Assembly: GCF_947488515.1 (NCBI RefSeq)
Contig: NZ_CANKZF010000001.1
Span: 2,108,001 to 2,172,000, forward strand
Source: an uncultured Nocardioides sp.
GTDB lineage: Bacteria; Actinomycetota; Actinomycetes; Propionibacteriales; Nocardioidaceae
Direction of reading: 5' to 3'
DNA length: 64,000 nt
Position 1 is the first letter of the stretch. Each line of letters begins with the position of its first letter. The notes beneath the pieces are model-generated. The model was given only the letters and a program-made list of their open reading frames with translations, was not told the DNA's origin and did not search any database. Positions 24,647 to 33,215 of the stretch are shown piece by piece. The position numbers and the translations under genes are program-made.

Positions 24647-26845
24647 GTGACCCCCGCACCTCCCGACCGGGCCGTGAGCACGAAGGCCGTACGCCGTGGC
24701 TTCCGCGACGACATCCAGGGCATGCGTGCCCTGGCCGTCCTCGGCATCCTGGTGTTCCACGCCGGCATCGCCCCCTACCCGGGCGGGTTCGTCACCCTCG
24801 ACGTCTTCTTCGTGCTCTCCGGCTTCCTCATCACCACCCTCCTGCTGCGCGAGGTGGCGAAGACCGGGACCATCGACCTCGTCGGCTTCTACGTCCGCCG
24901 GGCGCGACGGATCCTGCCGGCCGCCACCGTCGCGATCATCGGCACCGTCGTCGCGTCGTGGCTGTGGCTGAACCCGCTCGACGCGCGGGACGCCTCCGTC
25001 GACGGCGTGTGGGCGGCGCTCTTCGGGGCCAACATCCGCTTCGCCGTCGAGGAGACCGACTACTTCACCGCGACCGACCCGCCGTCGCCGCTCCAGCACT
25101 TCTGGTCGCTGTCGGTGGAGGAGCAGTTCTACCTCGTGATGCCGCTCGCGCTGCTCGCGTCGATCGTGGTGGCCGCCCTCCTTCTGCGCCGCCGCGACGT
25201 GCGCGCCCACCGGGCGGGCATCGTCACCGTGCTGGCCCTGGCGACCGCGGCCAGCCTGGCATGGTCGGTGCACGCGTCGACCGCCTCGCCGGAGAGCGCG
25301 TACTTCTCCACCTTCACCCGCGTGTGGGAGTTCGCCGCCGGCGGCCTGCTCGCCGTGTTCGCGCCCCGCCTCGCCCGCGACCTCGGCCACGTGGCGCGCA
25401 ACGTCGTCGCGGTCGCGGGCCTCGGACTGATCGGCGTCGCCATGTTCGTCGTGACCGAGGCGTCGCCGTTCCCCGGCTGGCTCGCGCTGCTGCCGGTCCT
25501 CGGGACCAGCGCGGTGATCCTCGCGGGCACGGGTCTCGACGACTCGCCGCTGCCGCTCGCCCAGCGCGCCCTCGGGGTGCGGCCGATGCGGGTCGTCGGC
25601 GACGCCTCCTACTCCCTCTACCTGTGGCACTGGCCGGTGCTCGTCGTCGCCGAGCAGCGCGTCGGTCGCGACCTGCGACCCGTCGAGCTGCTGGTGGCGC
25701 TCGGTGTGACCGCGGTGATGACGTGGGCGTCGTACCGCCTCGTCGAGACGCCGTTCCGCACGGTGCGTACGGCGAAGCGCCCCCGCGGCATGCTGCTCTA
25801 CCCGGCTGCCGTGTCGGTAGCCGTGGCCTGCTGCCTGGCAGCCACCAGCCTCATCGACCGCCAGCTGGAGGGGCGGGACGCCCCGATCTCCGCCGACGAC
25901 TACGAGCGGACCGTCGACGGCTCCCGGATCTCGGACGACCCGTGGGTCGGCCTCGTGCAGGCGTCCGTGCGGGCCGCGGCCGCCGAGCGGCGGATCCCCC
26001 GCGACATCCGACCGGAGCTGCGCGAGCTGAAGGACGACCGGGCCGACCTCGGTGACTGCGAGTACATCGGGACCCCGACGGACCTGTGCCCCGCCGGCGA
26101 CCTCGACGCCGACCGCACCATGGTGGTGCTCGGCAACTCGCACGGCCGGCACTGGATCCCCGCCTTCGACCGGATCGCCGAGCAGGCGGGCTGGCGCACC
26201 TACTACCTGGTGAAGTCGCAGTGCACCCCCGCGCGCGTGCAGATGGTGCGGGGCGGCGGGAAGGTCAAGCCGTGGCAGGGCTGCCTCGACTTCAACGCGT
26301 GGGCGGAGGACCGGATCCGCGAGCTCGATCCCGAGCTCGTCGTCGTGTCGACGTCGGGTGCGCCCAACGTCGAGGTGGACGGCGAGGTGGAGCGCAGCAC
26401 CGACGGTGTCGTCGCTGAGCTGGAGAAGGGCTTCGACCGGCTCTTCGCCGACCTGCTCCCGCTGACGGAGCGCCTCGTGCTGCTCGAGGACGTGCCCCGG
26501 CGCACGATCTCGCCCGAGCGGTGCCTGGCCGAGAAGGACGCCCACCTCGGCAGCTGCCTGAGCGGCACCGCCGAGCGGGCCGACCGGGTCACCCGCACGA
26601 GCATCGAGGCCGCCGATCGCGCCGGCGTCGAGGTGGTGCCGACGCGGCAGTGGTTCTGCGACGACGGTCGCTGCCCGGCGGTGGTCGCCGACATGGTGGC
26701 GCAGCGCGACGAGGGCCACGTGACGACGACGTACGCCCGCTCGCTCACGACGCCGCTCGGCCGCGCCCTCGGCCTGCTGCCCGAGGCGAGGGGCGGCGGG
26801 AAGGGCGCGAACGGCGGCGGCGACCAGGGCGGCGGCGGGCGCTGA
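24647..26845 (+). CDS. Acyltransferase 3 (OafA/YrhL type) with SGNH domain
   Basis: A 732-residue membrane enzyme that probably O-acetylates a cell-surface glycan. Residues 1-390 form ten or eleven membrane helices of the acyltransferase-3 family, with the catalytic His in VLVFHAGIAPYPGGF and SLSVEEQFYLVMP. Residues about 430-720 are an outside SGNH-hydrolase-like domain: GNSHGRHW carries the nucleophile Ser and DEGHVT the Asp-His end block. The usual GDSH is GNSH here. The GTG at 24647 is chosen for the GAGG before it; an in-frame GTG at 24635 is also possible. The C-terminus is Gly-rich. Confidence 0.88.
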   Translation: MTPAPPDRAVSTKAVRRGFRDDIQGMRALAVLGILVFHAGIAPYPGGFVTLDVFFVLSGFLITTLLLREVAKTGTIDLVGFYVRRARRILPAATVAIIGTVVASWLWLNPLDARDASVDGVWAALFGANIRFAVEETDYFTATDPPSPLQHFWSLSVEEQFYLVMPLALLASIVVAALLLRRRDVRAHRAGIVTVLALATAASLAWSVHASTASPESAYFSTFTRVWEFAAGGLLAVFAPRLARDLGHVARNVVAVAGLGLIGVAMFVVTEASPFPGWLALLPVLGTSAVILAGTGLDDSPLPLAQRALGVRPMRVVGDASYSLYLWHWPVLVVAEQRVGRDLRPVELLVALGVTAVMTWASYRLVETPFRTVRTAKRPRGMLLYPAAVSVAVACCLAATSLIDRQLEGRDAPISADDYERTVDGSRISDDPWVGLVQASVRAAAAERRIPRDIRPELRELKDDRADLGDCEYIGTPTDLCPAGDLDADRTMVVLGNSHGRHWIPAFDRIAEQAGWRTYYLVKSQCTPARVQMVRGGGKVKPWQGCLDFNAWAEDRIRELDPELVVVSTSGAPNVEVDGEVERSTDGVVAELEKGFDRLFADLLPLTERLVLLEDVPRRTISPERCLAEKDAHLGSCLSGTAERADRVTRTSIEAADRAGVEVVPTRQWFCDDGRCPAVVADMVAQRDEGHVTTTYARSLTTPLGRALGLLPEARGGGKGANGGGDQGGGGR

Positions 26846-26852
26846 GGCCGGG

Positions 26853-27242
26853 TCAGGCCGGCGTGCGCAGGGTCCGCGCGACGACCGGGACCACGACCGC
26901 TGCGGCGAGCAGGTGGAGCGCGACGAGCGTCGCCGCCGTGGCCGCGTCGGCGGCGGCCAGGAAGGGCGGCACCAGCGACACCGCGGTGAGCACCGCCGTC
27001 GTCCGCAGCCACCACTGCACCGGGCTGTCACTCCACCTCGACAGGGCTGCGGCGATGAGCACCCCGAGGACCGAGAGGACCACGGTGACGAAGGCGATGC
27101 CCGACACCGGGATCGCCTCGCCCCCCGTGACCTCGAGGTCGACGCCGGCAGCCCGGGCGAGGGCCGCGACGACGGCATTGAGCGCCGCGGCCGCCACCGC
27201 GGCACCGAGCCCGGTGGCGGCGAGACGCCGGCCGCGGCTCAT
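26853..27242 (-). CDS. DUF6069 family membrane protein
   Basis: A 129-residue protein with four hydrophobic segments. ATGLGAAVAAAALNAVVAALARAAG opens it and VTGGEAIPVSGIAFVTVVLSVLGV is the typical DUF6069 middle part. It overlaps the sigma factor gene by four bases (ATGA, 27239-27242), so the two are coupled. Its place after a sigma factor gene suggests a partner or target role, but an anti-sigma domain is not visible. It is convergent with the acyltransferase gene. Confidence 0.8.
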   Translation of the reverse strand: MSRGRRLAATGLGAAVAAAALNAVVAALARAAGVDLEVTGGEAIPVSGIAFVTVVLSVLGVLIAAALSRWSDSPVQWWLRTTAVLTAVSLVPPFLAAADAATAATLVALHLLAAAVVVPVVARTLRTPA

Positions 27243-28207
27243 CGCTCGCCACCCTCGGCCGGCAGGCGCTCCGGCAGCCCCAGCGACTCGAACCGTTCGG
27301 CGCCGAAGATGGTGACCTCGGTGACCAGGTCGCCGGCGACGCGCAGCACGTCGATCGTGAGCGGCAGGTGCGCTGACTGCTCCTCGTTCCAGAGGTAGTA
27401 GGCGAGGGCGGGCTGGCGGTTGACCGCCGTCGGGACCGCCCGCAGGCCGGTCATCTCCGGGAAGCCGTTGGCCGTCCAGTCCGCGACGACCGCGTCCCGA
27501 CCGACCAGCAGGCCCTCCCACGGCGGCATCGAGTAGCGCACGTCGTGGCGCAGCATGGTGGCCACGGTTTCGATGTCGGCGGCGACGCTGGCGTCGGTGA
27601 AGCGGCGCACGAGGTCGCGGTTCCCGACGTCGCCGTCGTCACCCGTCCACTCCTGCCGCTCGCTGGGCAGGTGCTCCCGCATCCCCGCGCGGGCTCGCTG
27701 CAGCGCACTGTTCACCGAGTTCACCGAGTCGCCCAGCAGGGTGGCGACCTCCTTGGCCGGCCAGCCCATCACGTCGCGGAGGATCAGCGCGGCGCGCGGA
27801 CGCGGGGCGAGGTGCTGCACCGCGACGACGTAGGCCAGCTCGATCGTCTCCCGCGCGAGCGCCTTGCTCTCCGGGCCGTCGGCACCGTCGGCGGGCAGCT
27901 CGTCGAGGAGGCTGTCGGGGTAGGGCTGCAGCCACCTCACCTCGCCGCCGCGCGCCGGCTCGGGCCGGCGCTGCGCGATCAGGTCGAGGCAGGTGTTGGT
28001 GGCGATGCGGTAGAGCCACGCCCGCACCGTCGAGCGTCCCTCGTAGGTCTCCCGGGAGCGCCAGGCCTTGAGGAACGTCTCCTGCACCGCGTCCTCGGCG
28101 TCCTGGAACGAGCCGAGCATCCGGTAGCAGTGGACGTGCAGCTCGCGGCGGTGGCGCTCGGCCAGGTCCGCGAACGCGCTCTCGTCCATGTCCTGGAGCG
28201 TGGCCAT
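27239..28207 (-). CDS. ECF sigma factor with C-terminal SnoaL-like domain (SigG/ECF56-like)
   Basis: A 322-residue sigma factor. Region 2 is ELHVHCYRMLGSFQDAEDAVQETFLKAW, with VRAWLYRIATNTCLDLIAQRR; region 4 is LAPRPRAALILRDVMGWPAKEVATLLGDSVNSVNSALQRA. The last 130 residues form a SnoaL-like domain including DVRYSMPPWEGLLVGRDAV, as in SigG of mycobacteria. The start is ATG 28207 because GGAGGAGG lies 5 nt before it; an ATG at 28252 would add 15 residues. Such tails act as built-in regulators of the sigma factor. Confidence 0.9.
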   Translation of the reverse strand: MATLQDMDESAFADLAERHRRELHVHCYRMLGSFQDAEDAVQETFLKAWRSRETYEGRSTVRAWLYRIATNTCLDLIAQRRPEPARGGEVRWLQPYPDSLLDELPADGADGPESKALARETIELAYVVAVQHLAPRPRAALILRDVMGWPAKEVATLLGDSVNSVNSALQRARAGMREHLPSERQEWTGDDGDVGNRDLVRRFTDASVAADIETVATMLRHDVRYSMPPWEGLLVGRDAVVADWTANGFPEMTGLRAVPTAVNRQPALAYYLWNEEQSAHLPLTIDVLRVAGDLVTEVTIFGAERFESLGLPERLPAEGGER

Positions 28208-28365
28208 GACGACCTCCTCCCCCGTTCGTTCCGTCCACGTGTCGATGGTCATCGTTCATCCTTCCGTCCGTCGTGTCCTGTCGCCATGTGTGACGGAGGT
28301 AGGCGCGCGAACTCATCACTTGGACTGAAATTTCGGTCACACACCCGGGAGCCGCTCGCGGCAGA

Positions 28366-28396
28366 GGGTGGTGTCCACCCCCTTGAGGGTGCACCC
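28366..28396. repeat. Two GGGTG/CACCC palindromes in the divergent promoter region
   Basis: GGGTGG-tgt-CCACCC (28366-28380) and GGGTGCACCC (28387-28396) have centres about 19 bp apart and share arms. They lie between the sigma factor gene and the metalloprotease gene, 20 bp before the TAGTCT box, and may bind a regulator. The rest of this 250-bp gap (28208-28457) shows no other structure that I can support. Confidence 0.45.
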
Positions 28397-28415
28397 ACCC
28401 CACCCCCGCAACGCC

Positions 28416-28421
28416 TAGTCT
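28416..28421 (+). promoter_or_regulatory. -10 box of the metalloprotease gene
   Basis: TAGTCT 36 nt before the ATG at 28458; GAGGAT in the leader serves as ribosome site. Confidence 0.45.
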
Positions 28422-28457
28422 TCAGGCCCCGTCCCGCCGTGAGATCCGAGGATCTGC

Positions 28458-31442
28458 ATGTCCCGTCCCGTGCGCTACCTGTCCCTGCTCATCTCGGCCG
28501 TCATCGCCCTCGCGGGCCTGCAGGCCCTGGCCCTCTCCGGAAGTGCCGCTCCACCCGGCGACGGCTACTGGACCGCCACCGACCGACGCCCCGGCGGTGA
28601 CCGAGGCGACAACACGAGGCGCGTGGAGCCCACGCGCTACGCCGCCTTCACCCTCGACCGCGCCGGGATCCGCGCAGCCCTCGACCGGGCCCCCGCCGAG
28701 GAGTCCGCCCGCGCCGACGGCGCCGGTGCCGTCGTGACCGTCCCCGCGCCCAACGGCGAGCTCATCGACTTCCGCGTGCAGCAGGTCGCCGTGATGGAGG
28801 ACGGCCTCGCCGCCCGCCACCCCGAGCTGACCACCTACGCCGGTCGCGCCGTCGGCGACCCGACCGCCACCATCCGCCTCGACCTCACGCCGATGGGCTT
28901 CCACGCCTCCGTGCGTGGCGACGGCAACCGGTCCGCCTGGTACGTCGACCCGGCCTGGAACGGCGACGACAGCATCTACCTCTCCTACCGGCACGGCGAC
29001 CTGCCGCGCAGCGACCGCGGCCTGGTCGAGCCCGAGCTCGACGACAACACCGTGAAGCGCCTCGGCACGAGCCTGGCCGAGGCCCCCGGCGCCGAGGTCG
29101 GCCTGCGGACCTACCGCCTGGCGCTGGTCACCGACCCGTCGTACGCCACCTACTTCGGCACCGCCAACGTGCTCGCCGAGAAGGTCACCCTGATGAACCG
29201 GGTGAACCAGATCTACAACGACGACCTCGCGGTCCGGATGGTGCTCATCGACGACACCGACAAGCTCAACCTCGACACCGCCGCCAAGGCCACCGAGCCG
29301 AACGGCCCGTGCGGCTCGGCTCCGTGCTTCACGCCTGCCCAGCTGACCAGCTGCGCCGGCGCCTCGCTCAACCGCAACCGCATCGTGCTCGGCCAGCTCG
29401 TCGGCGCCTCCAGCTACGACGTGGGCCACCTCGCGCTCGGCGTCAACGGCGGCGGCGTCGCCGGTCTCGGCGTGATCGGAGGTGACGGCAAGGCCCGCGG
29501 CTGCACCGGCCTGCCTGCTCCCGAGGGCGACTACTTCGCCGTCGACTACGTCGCGCACGAGATCGGCCACCAGTTCGGCGGCCCGCACACGTTCAACGGC
29601 ACCGAGCTCAACTGCTCCGGCAACCGCGGCGGCTCGCCGTACGAGCCGGGCTCGGGCAGCTCGATCATGGCCTACGCCGGCATCTGCCAGCAGGACAACC
29701 TCCAGCCGCACAGCGACCCGTACTTCTCGCAGCGCAGCATCACCGACATCAGCAACACCGTCACCGCCACGCGCGCGCCGATCAACGACGTCCAGACGGT
29801 GTCGCTGCGCGGATTCGACACCGACGGCGAGTCGTTCACGCTGAGCTACGACGGCGCCGAGACCGCGCCGATCGTGCGCGGCACCACCTACACCATCGCC
29901 GGCATCGACGCCGCCATCGAGGCCGTCACGGGCGTCGGCACCGTCGACATCCGCAACTTCGGCAGCACGAGCACCACGGTGATCGACGACACGGGCTTCG
30001 AGGTCCGCTTCACCGGTGCGCCGTACGCCGGCACCGACGTCGCCGCCCTCGGCTTCGCGCCGGCCACGGGTGACGTCACCGGCTTCGTCGGCGAGACCGC
30101 CCAGGGTGGTCCGCAGCGCAACGGCGGCCACACCGTGGCGCCCACCGGCAACCACGCCCCCGTGGTCACGGCCCCGGAGACGAAGACGATCCCGATCCGG
30201 ACGCCGTTCGCCCTGACCGGCCAGGCGACCGACCCCGACGGCGACCCGCTCGTGCACATCTGGGAGCAGAACGACCGCGGCGGTGCCGCCGGCACCGCGC
30301 TCGGGAACCAGACCAAGATCGACGGTCCGCTGTTCCGGATCTTCGGGGTGCACGCCCCGGTGACCCCGGCCGGCGCCCTGCAGATCAACTCGCCGGGCGA
30401 GAACCTGGCCACGTCCAGCCCGACCCGGGTGTTCCCGGACATGGCGCAGATCCTGGCCAACAACACCAACGCGATCGACGGCACCTGCCCGGCGATGCCG
30501 CCGAAGCCCACCACGCCCGGCACCCCGGTCCCGCTGCCCTCCGTGCCCGTCACCGAGTGCTTCGCGGAGTGGCTGCCGACCGCCGACTACGTCGGCTCGG
30601 CCGCGAACCCGACCGTCGGGTGGGCAGGCAACACCGAGCCGTCGCTCAATTTCCGGTTCACCGCGCGTGACCTCGCCCCCGAGGGCGGCGGCTACGCCTA
30701 CGGTGACGTCAAGCTGCTGCTCGACAAGACCAGCGGTCCGTTCCGCGTGACGTCGAAGGCTGCGACCACGGCCGCGGCGGTGGGCGGTCGCACGGAGACC
30801 ATCTACTGGACCAACAACACGAGCGCCCTCTCGGCCAACGTGAAGATCAGCCTGTCGATGGACGGCGGACAGACCTTCCCGACGGTCCTCGCCGAGAGCA
30901 CGCCCAACGACGGCAACGCCCAGGTGACCTGGCCCGACGTGGCCACCACCAAGGCGCGGATCAAGGTCGAGGCGGTGGAGAACTACTTCTTCGACGTGAA
31001 CGACGCCGACATCACGATCCTGTCCGACAACGACGGCAGCACCCCCGGTCCGACGCCGACCACCACCCCGACCACCACCCCGACCACCACCCCGACCACC
31101 ACCCCGACGCCGACCACCCCGCCGGCCGACAAGGTCCGCTCGCGGATCTCGACGAAGATGGTCAAGCCGGTCGAGGTGAAGACCCGCGTCAAGCTGCGGG
31201 TCACCGTGCGGGCCAAGGAGGTCGTCCCGTCCGGCAAGGTCAGGATCACGGTGAAGGGCGCCGGGAAGTCGACGTCCTGGACGAAGACGCTCAGCGTCCG
31301 GGGGCGGAGCAGCGTGCTGCTGCCGCGCTACGCCCGCACCGGCAAGGTCAAGGTCGTCGTCCGCTACCGCGGTGACGACAAGGTCGCGGCCGGCAAGAAG
31401 AGGATCAGGTTCGCGGTGGTCGACCGCGGCCGCCGCCGCTGA
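28458..31442 (+). CDS. Secreted reprolysin-like zinc metalloprotease
   Basis: A 994-residue exported protease. Residues 1-30 are a signal peptide. Residues 40-200 form a propeptide-like part. The catalytic part has the metzincin signature H367-E-I-G-H371-Q-F-G-G-P-H377-T-F and later SSIMAYAG with the Met-turn. Residues about 430-620 hold a beta-rich region, and about 620-860 two or more Ig/Big-like modules. Then a run of PTTTPTTT repeats leads to an Ig-like end domain (SGKVRITVKGAG and YRGDDKVAAG) shared with the subtilase at 47670. It probably degrades protein outside the cell. The gene is monocistronic with a strong terminator. Confidence 0.9.
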   Translation: MSRPVRYLSLLISAVIALAGLQALALSGSAAPPGDGYWTATDRRPGGDRGDNTRRVEPTRYAAFTLDRAGIRAALDRAPAEESARADGAGAVVTVPAPNGELIDFRVQQVAVMEDGLAARHPELTTYAGRAVGDPTATIRLDLTPMGFHASVRGDGNRSAWYVDPAWNGDDSIYLSYRHGDLPRSDRGLVEPELDDNTVKRLGTSLAEAPGAEVGLRTYRLALVTDPSYATYFGTANVLAEKVTLMNRVNQIYNDDLAVRMVLIDDTDKLNLDTAAKATEPNGPCGSAPCFTPAQLTSCAGASLNRNRIVLGQLVGASSYDVGHLALGVNGGGVAGLGVIGGDGKARGCTGLPAPEGDYFAVDYVAHEIGHQFGGPHTFNGTELNCSGNRGGSPYEPGSGSSIMAYAGICQQDNLQPHSDPYFSQRSITDISNTVTATRAPINDVQTVSLRGFDTDGESFTLSYDGAETAPIVRGTTYTIAGIDAAIEAVTGVGTVDIRNFGSTSTTVIDDTGFEVRFTGAPYAGTDVAALGFAPATGDVTGFVGETAQGGPQRNGGHTVAPTGNHAPVVTAPETKTIPIRTPFALTGQATDPDGDPLVHIWEQNDRGGAAGTALGNQTKIDGPLFRIFGVHAPVTPAGALQINSPGENLATSSPTRVFPDMAQILANNTNAIDGTCPAMPPKPTTPGTPVPLPSVPVTECFAEWLPTADYVGSAANPTVGWAGNTEPSLNFRFTARDLAPEGGGYAYGDVKLLLDKTSGPFRVTSKAATTAAAVGGRTETIYWTNNTSALSANVKISLSMDGGQTFPTVLAESTPNDGNAQVTWPDVATTKARIKVEAVENYFFDVNDADITILSDNDGSTPGPTPTTTPTTTPTTTPTTTPTPTTPPADKVRSRISTKMVKPVEVKTRVKLRVTVRAKEVVPSGKVRITVKGAGKSTSWTKTLSVRGRSSVLLPRYARTGKVKVVVRYRGDDKVAAGKKRIRFAVVDRGRRR
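31057..31107 (+). repeat. 12-bp tandem repeat coding for PTTT units
   Basis: Four near-perfect copies of CCGACCACCACC encode the Thr/Pro linker of the metalloprotease. Confidence 0.7.
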
Positions 31443-31458
31443 CGCAGGACTGCTGGAT

Positions 31459-31494
31459 CGAGGGGCCGTCGGTGGCGACACCGGCGGCCCCTCG
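31459..31494 (+). terminator. Terminator of the metalloprotease gene
   Basis: CGAGGGGCCG (31459-31468) pairs with CGGCCCCTCG (31485-31494), and GGTG with CACC inside closes on a GCGA loop, giving about 16 pairs with one G-U. The core is nearly the same as that of the terminator after the subtilase gene at 52392. Confidence 0.8.
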
Positions 31495-31581
31495 CGCGTC
31501 GCGGCACTCCCGGGGTCCGTCCGGGGCGTGTCGCCCGGTCCGGGTGATCCTCTCGGCCCGCCCGACCGCGACGATCGGCCG

Positions 31582-32142
31582 ATGGAAGCACCGGTGCTGG
31601 TCCTCGTCGGGGTGCTGCTCGCGGTCGGAGGCATCTGGTCGATCCGCCTGGTGCTGGTGTGCGCCGGGGCCGGGGCAGCCTGGCTGGTGGCCGACGCCTT
31701 CGGGGCGAGTGCGGGCACCGCGGCCCTGGTCGCGGCCGCCAGCGGCCTGCTCGCCCTGCTCGTCGGGGTGCTCGCCGCGCGCGTGCTCTTCTTCGTCGTG
31801 GGACTGGTGGTGGGTGCGGTCGTCGGAGCGCGTCTCTTCACCATCCTCGACACCGGTGACGCGAGCATCCTGCTGGCCGTCGTCTTCGTGCCCGCCGTCG
31901 CCATCGTCGGCGGGGTGGCCCTCGAACGCTGGCGGGAGCGGTTGGTCGGGTGGGCGACCGCCATCGGCGGGTCTGCCCTCGTCCTGGCCGGCCTGGGTCG
32001 CGTCGACTCCGACGTGCGGGTCGTCGGCGACCCGGGGGACTACGGCGAGCAGGCGATCTCCGTCGCGGCCTGGGTCGCACTGGCGGTCCTGGCCCGCGTC
32101 GTCCAGAGAAGGGTCGGTGGGTCCCGCGGCAGGTCGTCGTGA
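31582..32142 (+). CDS. DUF4203-like membrane protein
   Basis: A 186-residue protein with six or seven membrane segments, rich in Val, Ala and Gly, and with a GxxxG-like pattern (VVGLVVGAVVGARLF). This matches DUF4203/TM198-type bacterial proteins of unknown role. It overlaps the next gene by four bases (GTGA, 32139-32142), so the two are coupled. Confidence 0.65.
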   Translation: MEAPVLVLVGVLLAVGGIWSIRLVLVCAGAGAAWLVADAFGASAGTAALVAAASGLLALLVGVLAARVLFFVVGLVVGAVVGARLFTILDTGDASILLAVVFVPAVAIVGGVALERWRERLVGWATAIGGSALVLAGLGRVDSDVRVVGDPGDYGEQAISVAAWVALAVLARVVQRRVGGSRGRSS

Positions 32143-33209
32143 CCCCCGACGGTTCCACGGCAGGCGGCCCGCCCCCTGAGGCACACGCCGGCACGTCCGC
32201 GCGCCACCGCCCGCCGTGGCTCCGGCCGGTGGTCATCGTGGTCATCGTCCTCGTCTGTGGGTGGCTGGCCTCCACGTTCCTGGGCGCCATCGACTGGTCG
32301 TCGGTGGGAGAGGCGCTCGGCCGGCTGACGGTCTGGCAGCTGCTCGCGCTCCTGGCGGTCCTGCTCGTGCGCCAGACGCTCAACGCCCTCCCGCTCGCGT
32401 TGTTCATCGACGGCTTGGGCGCGGGACGCGCCTTGCTCAGCGACCTCGTCGCGTCGGTCACCGCTGTCGTGGCGCCCCCGCCGGGCGACATGGTCATACG
32501 CGTGGCCATGTTCCGCGGCTGGGGGATCGAGGCCTCACGGGGCCTCGCCGGAGCCACGATGAACATGGTCGTCTTCTACGTGAACCGCTTCGCCGCTCCT
32601 CTCATCGGCCTTGCGGTCCTGGCGGTCCTGGGCAGTGGCACGTCCCAGGTGGCGGGGGCCGTGGTGAGCATGGCGATCGCCGTCGCCCTCGCCGTGGTCG
32701 TCTCGCTCGCCGTCCGCCGTGAGCAGTTCGCAGCCCGGCTGGGGCGGAGGGCGGCGACCATCGTGCGGCGCGTGCGCTCCTCGGTCGACCCCGATGCGTG
32801 GGTCCGCTCGTCGACCGGGTTCCAGCAGCACATCGTGGCCGACTACCACCGTGCCTTCCCGCGGTCGCTGCTCGCGCTGAGCGCGATGGTGCTCTCGGAC
32901 GCCTGCATCCTGCTGCTGGCCATGCGGTTCGTCGGCGTCCCCGCGGAGGCGGTGCCGGCCTACGAGGTGATCGGCATCTTCTTCCTGGCCTACCCCCTGA
33001 CCCTGCCGCCGATGATGGGCCTGGGCATCTACGACGTGGTCCTGCTCGGGGCCTTCATGGAGATCGGCGGCGACGCGCTCGAGCCCGAGCTGGTCGCGGC
33101 GCTCACGGTGTGGCGGGCCGTGACGATCCTCGGCCCGGTCGTGCTCGGTGGGGTCGTCGCACTCGTGTGGCGGCGACGCCTGGGCGGGGCGACCGCGGAC
33201 ACGCCGTGA
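32139..33209 (+). CDS. UPF0104/LPG-synthase-type flippase-like membrane protein
   Basis: A 356-residue protein with eight or nine membrane helices, of the lysyl-phosphatidylglycerol synthase TM / UPF0104 family. Typical segments are the early SSVGEALGRLTVWQLLALLAVLL and the APPPGDMVIRVAMFRGWGI loop, which replaces the GG-x-x-R/K signature of the family. Members move or modify lipids. The short N-terminal tail is unstructured. It overlaps the DUF4203-like gene and is convergent with the META lipoprotein gene. Confidence 0.8.
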   Translation: MTPDGSTAGGPPPEAHAGTSARHRPPWLRPVVIVVIVLVCGWLASTFLGAIDWSSVGEALGRLTVWQLLALLAVLLVRQTLNALPLALFIDGLGAGRALLSDLVASVTAVVAPPPGDMVIRVAMFRGWGIEASRGLAGATMNMVVFYVNRFAAPLIGLAVLAVLGSGTSQVAGAVVSMAIAVALAVVVSLAVRREQFAARLGRRAATIVRRVRSSVDPDAWVRSSTGFQQHIVADYHRAFPRSLLALSAMVLSDACILLLAMRFVGVPAEAVPAYEVIGIFFLAYPLTLPPMMGLGIYDVVLLGAFMEIGGDALEPELVAALTVWRAVTILGPVVLGGVVALVWRRRLGGATADTP

Positions 33210-33215
33210 CCCGGG

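Noticed and set aside
24521..27205. A long minus-strand frame opposite the acyltransferase gene
   Set aside because: The plus strand encodes a full acyltransferase-3 and SGNH protein; the minus frame is Arg/His/Asp-rich and shows no family.
28422..31964. An open frame of about 1180 codons on the minus strand opposite the metalloprotease
   Set aside because: It mirrors the codons of a gene with a signal peptide and an intact HExxHxxGxxH on the plus strand; its own translation is low in complexity (Gly, Arg, Val, Asp) with no motif. Such antisense frames are a by-product of high GC in the third codon position.
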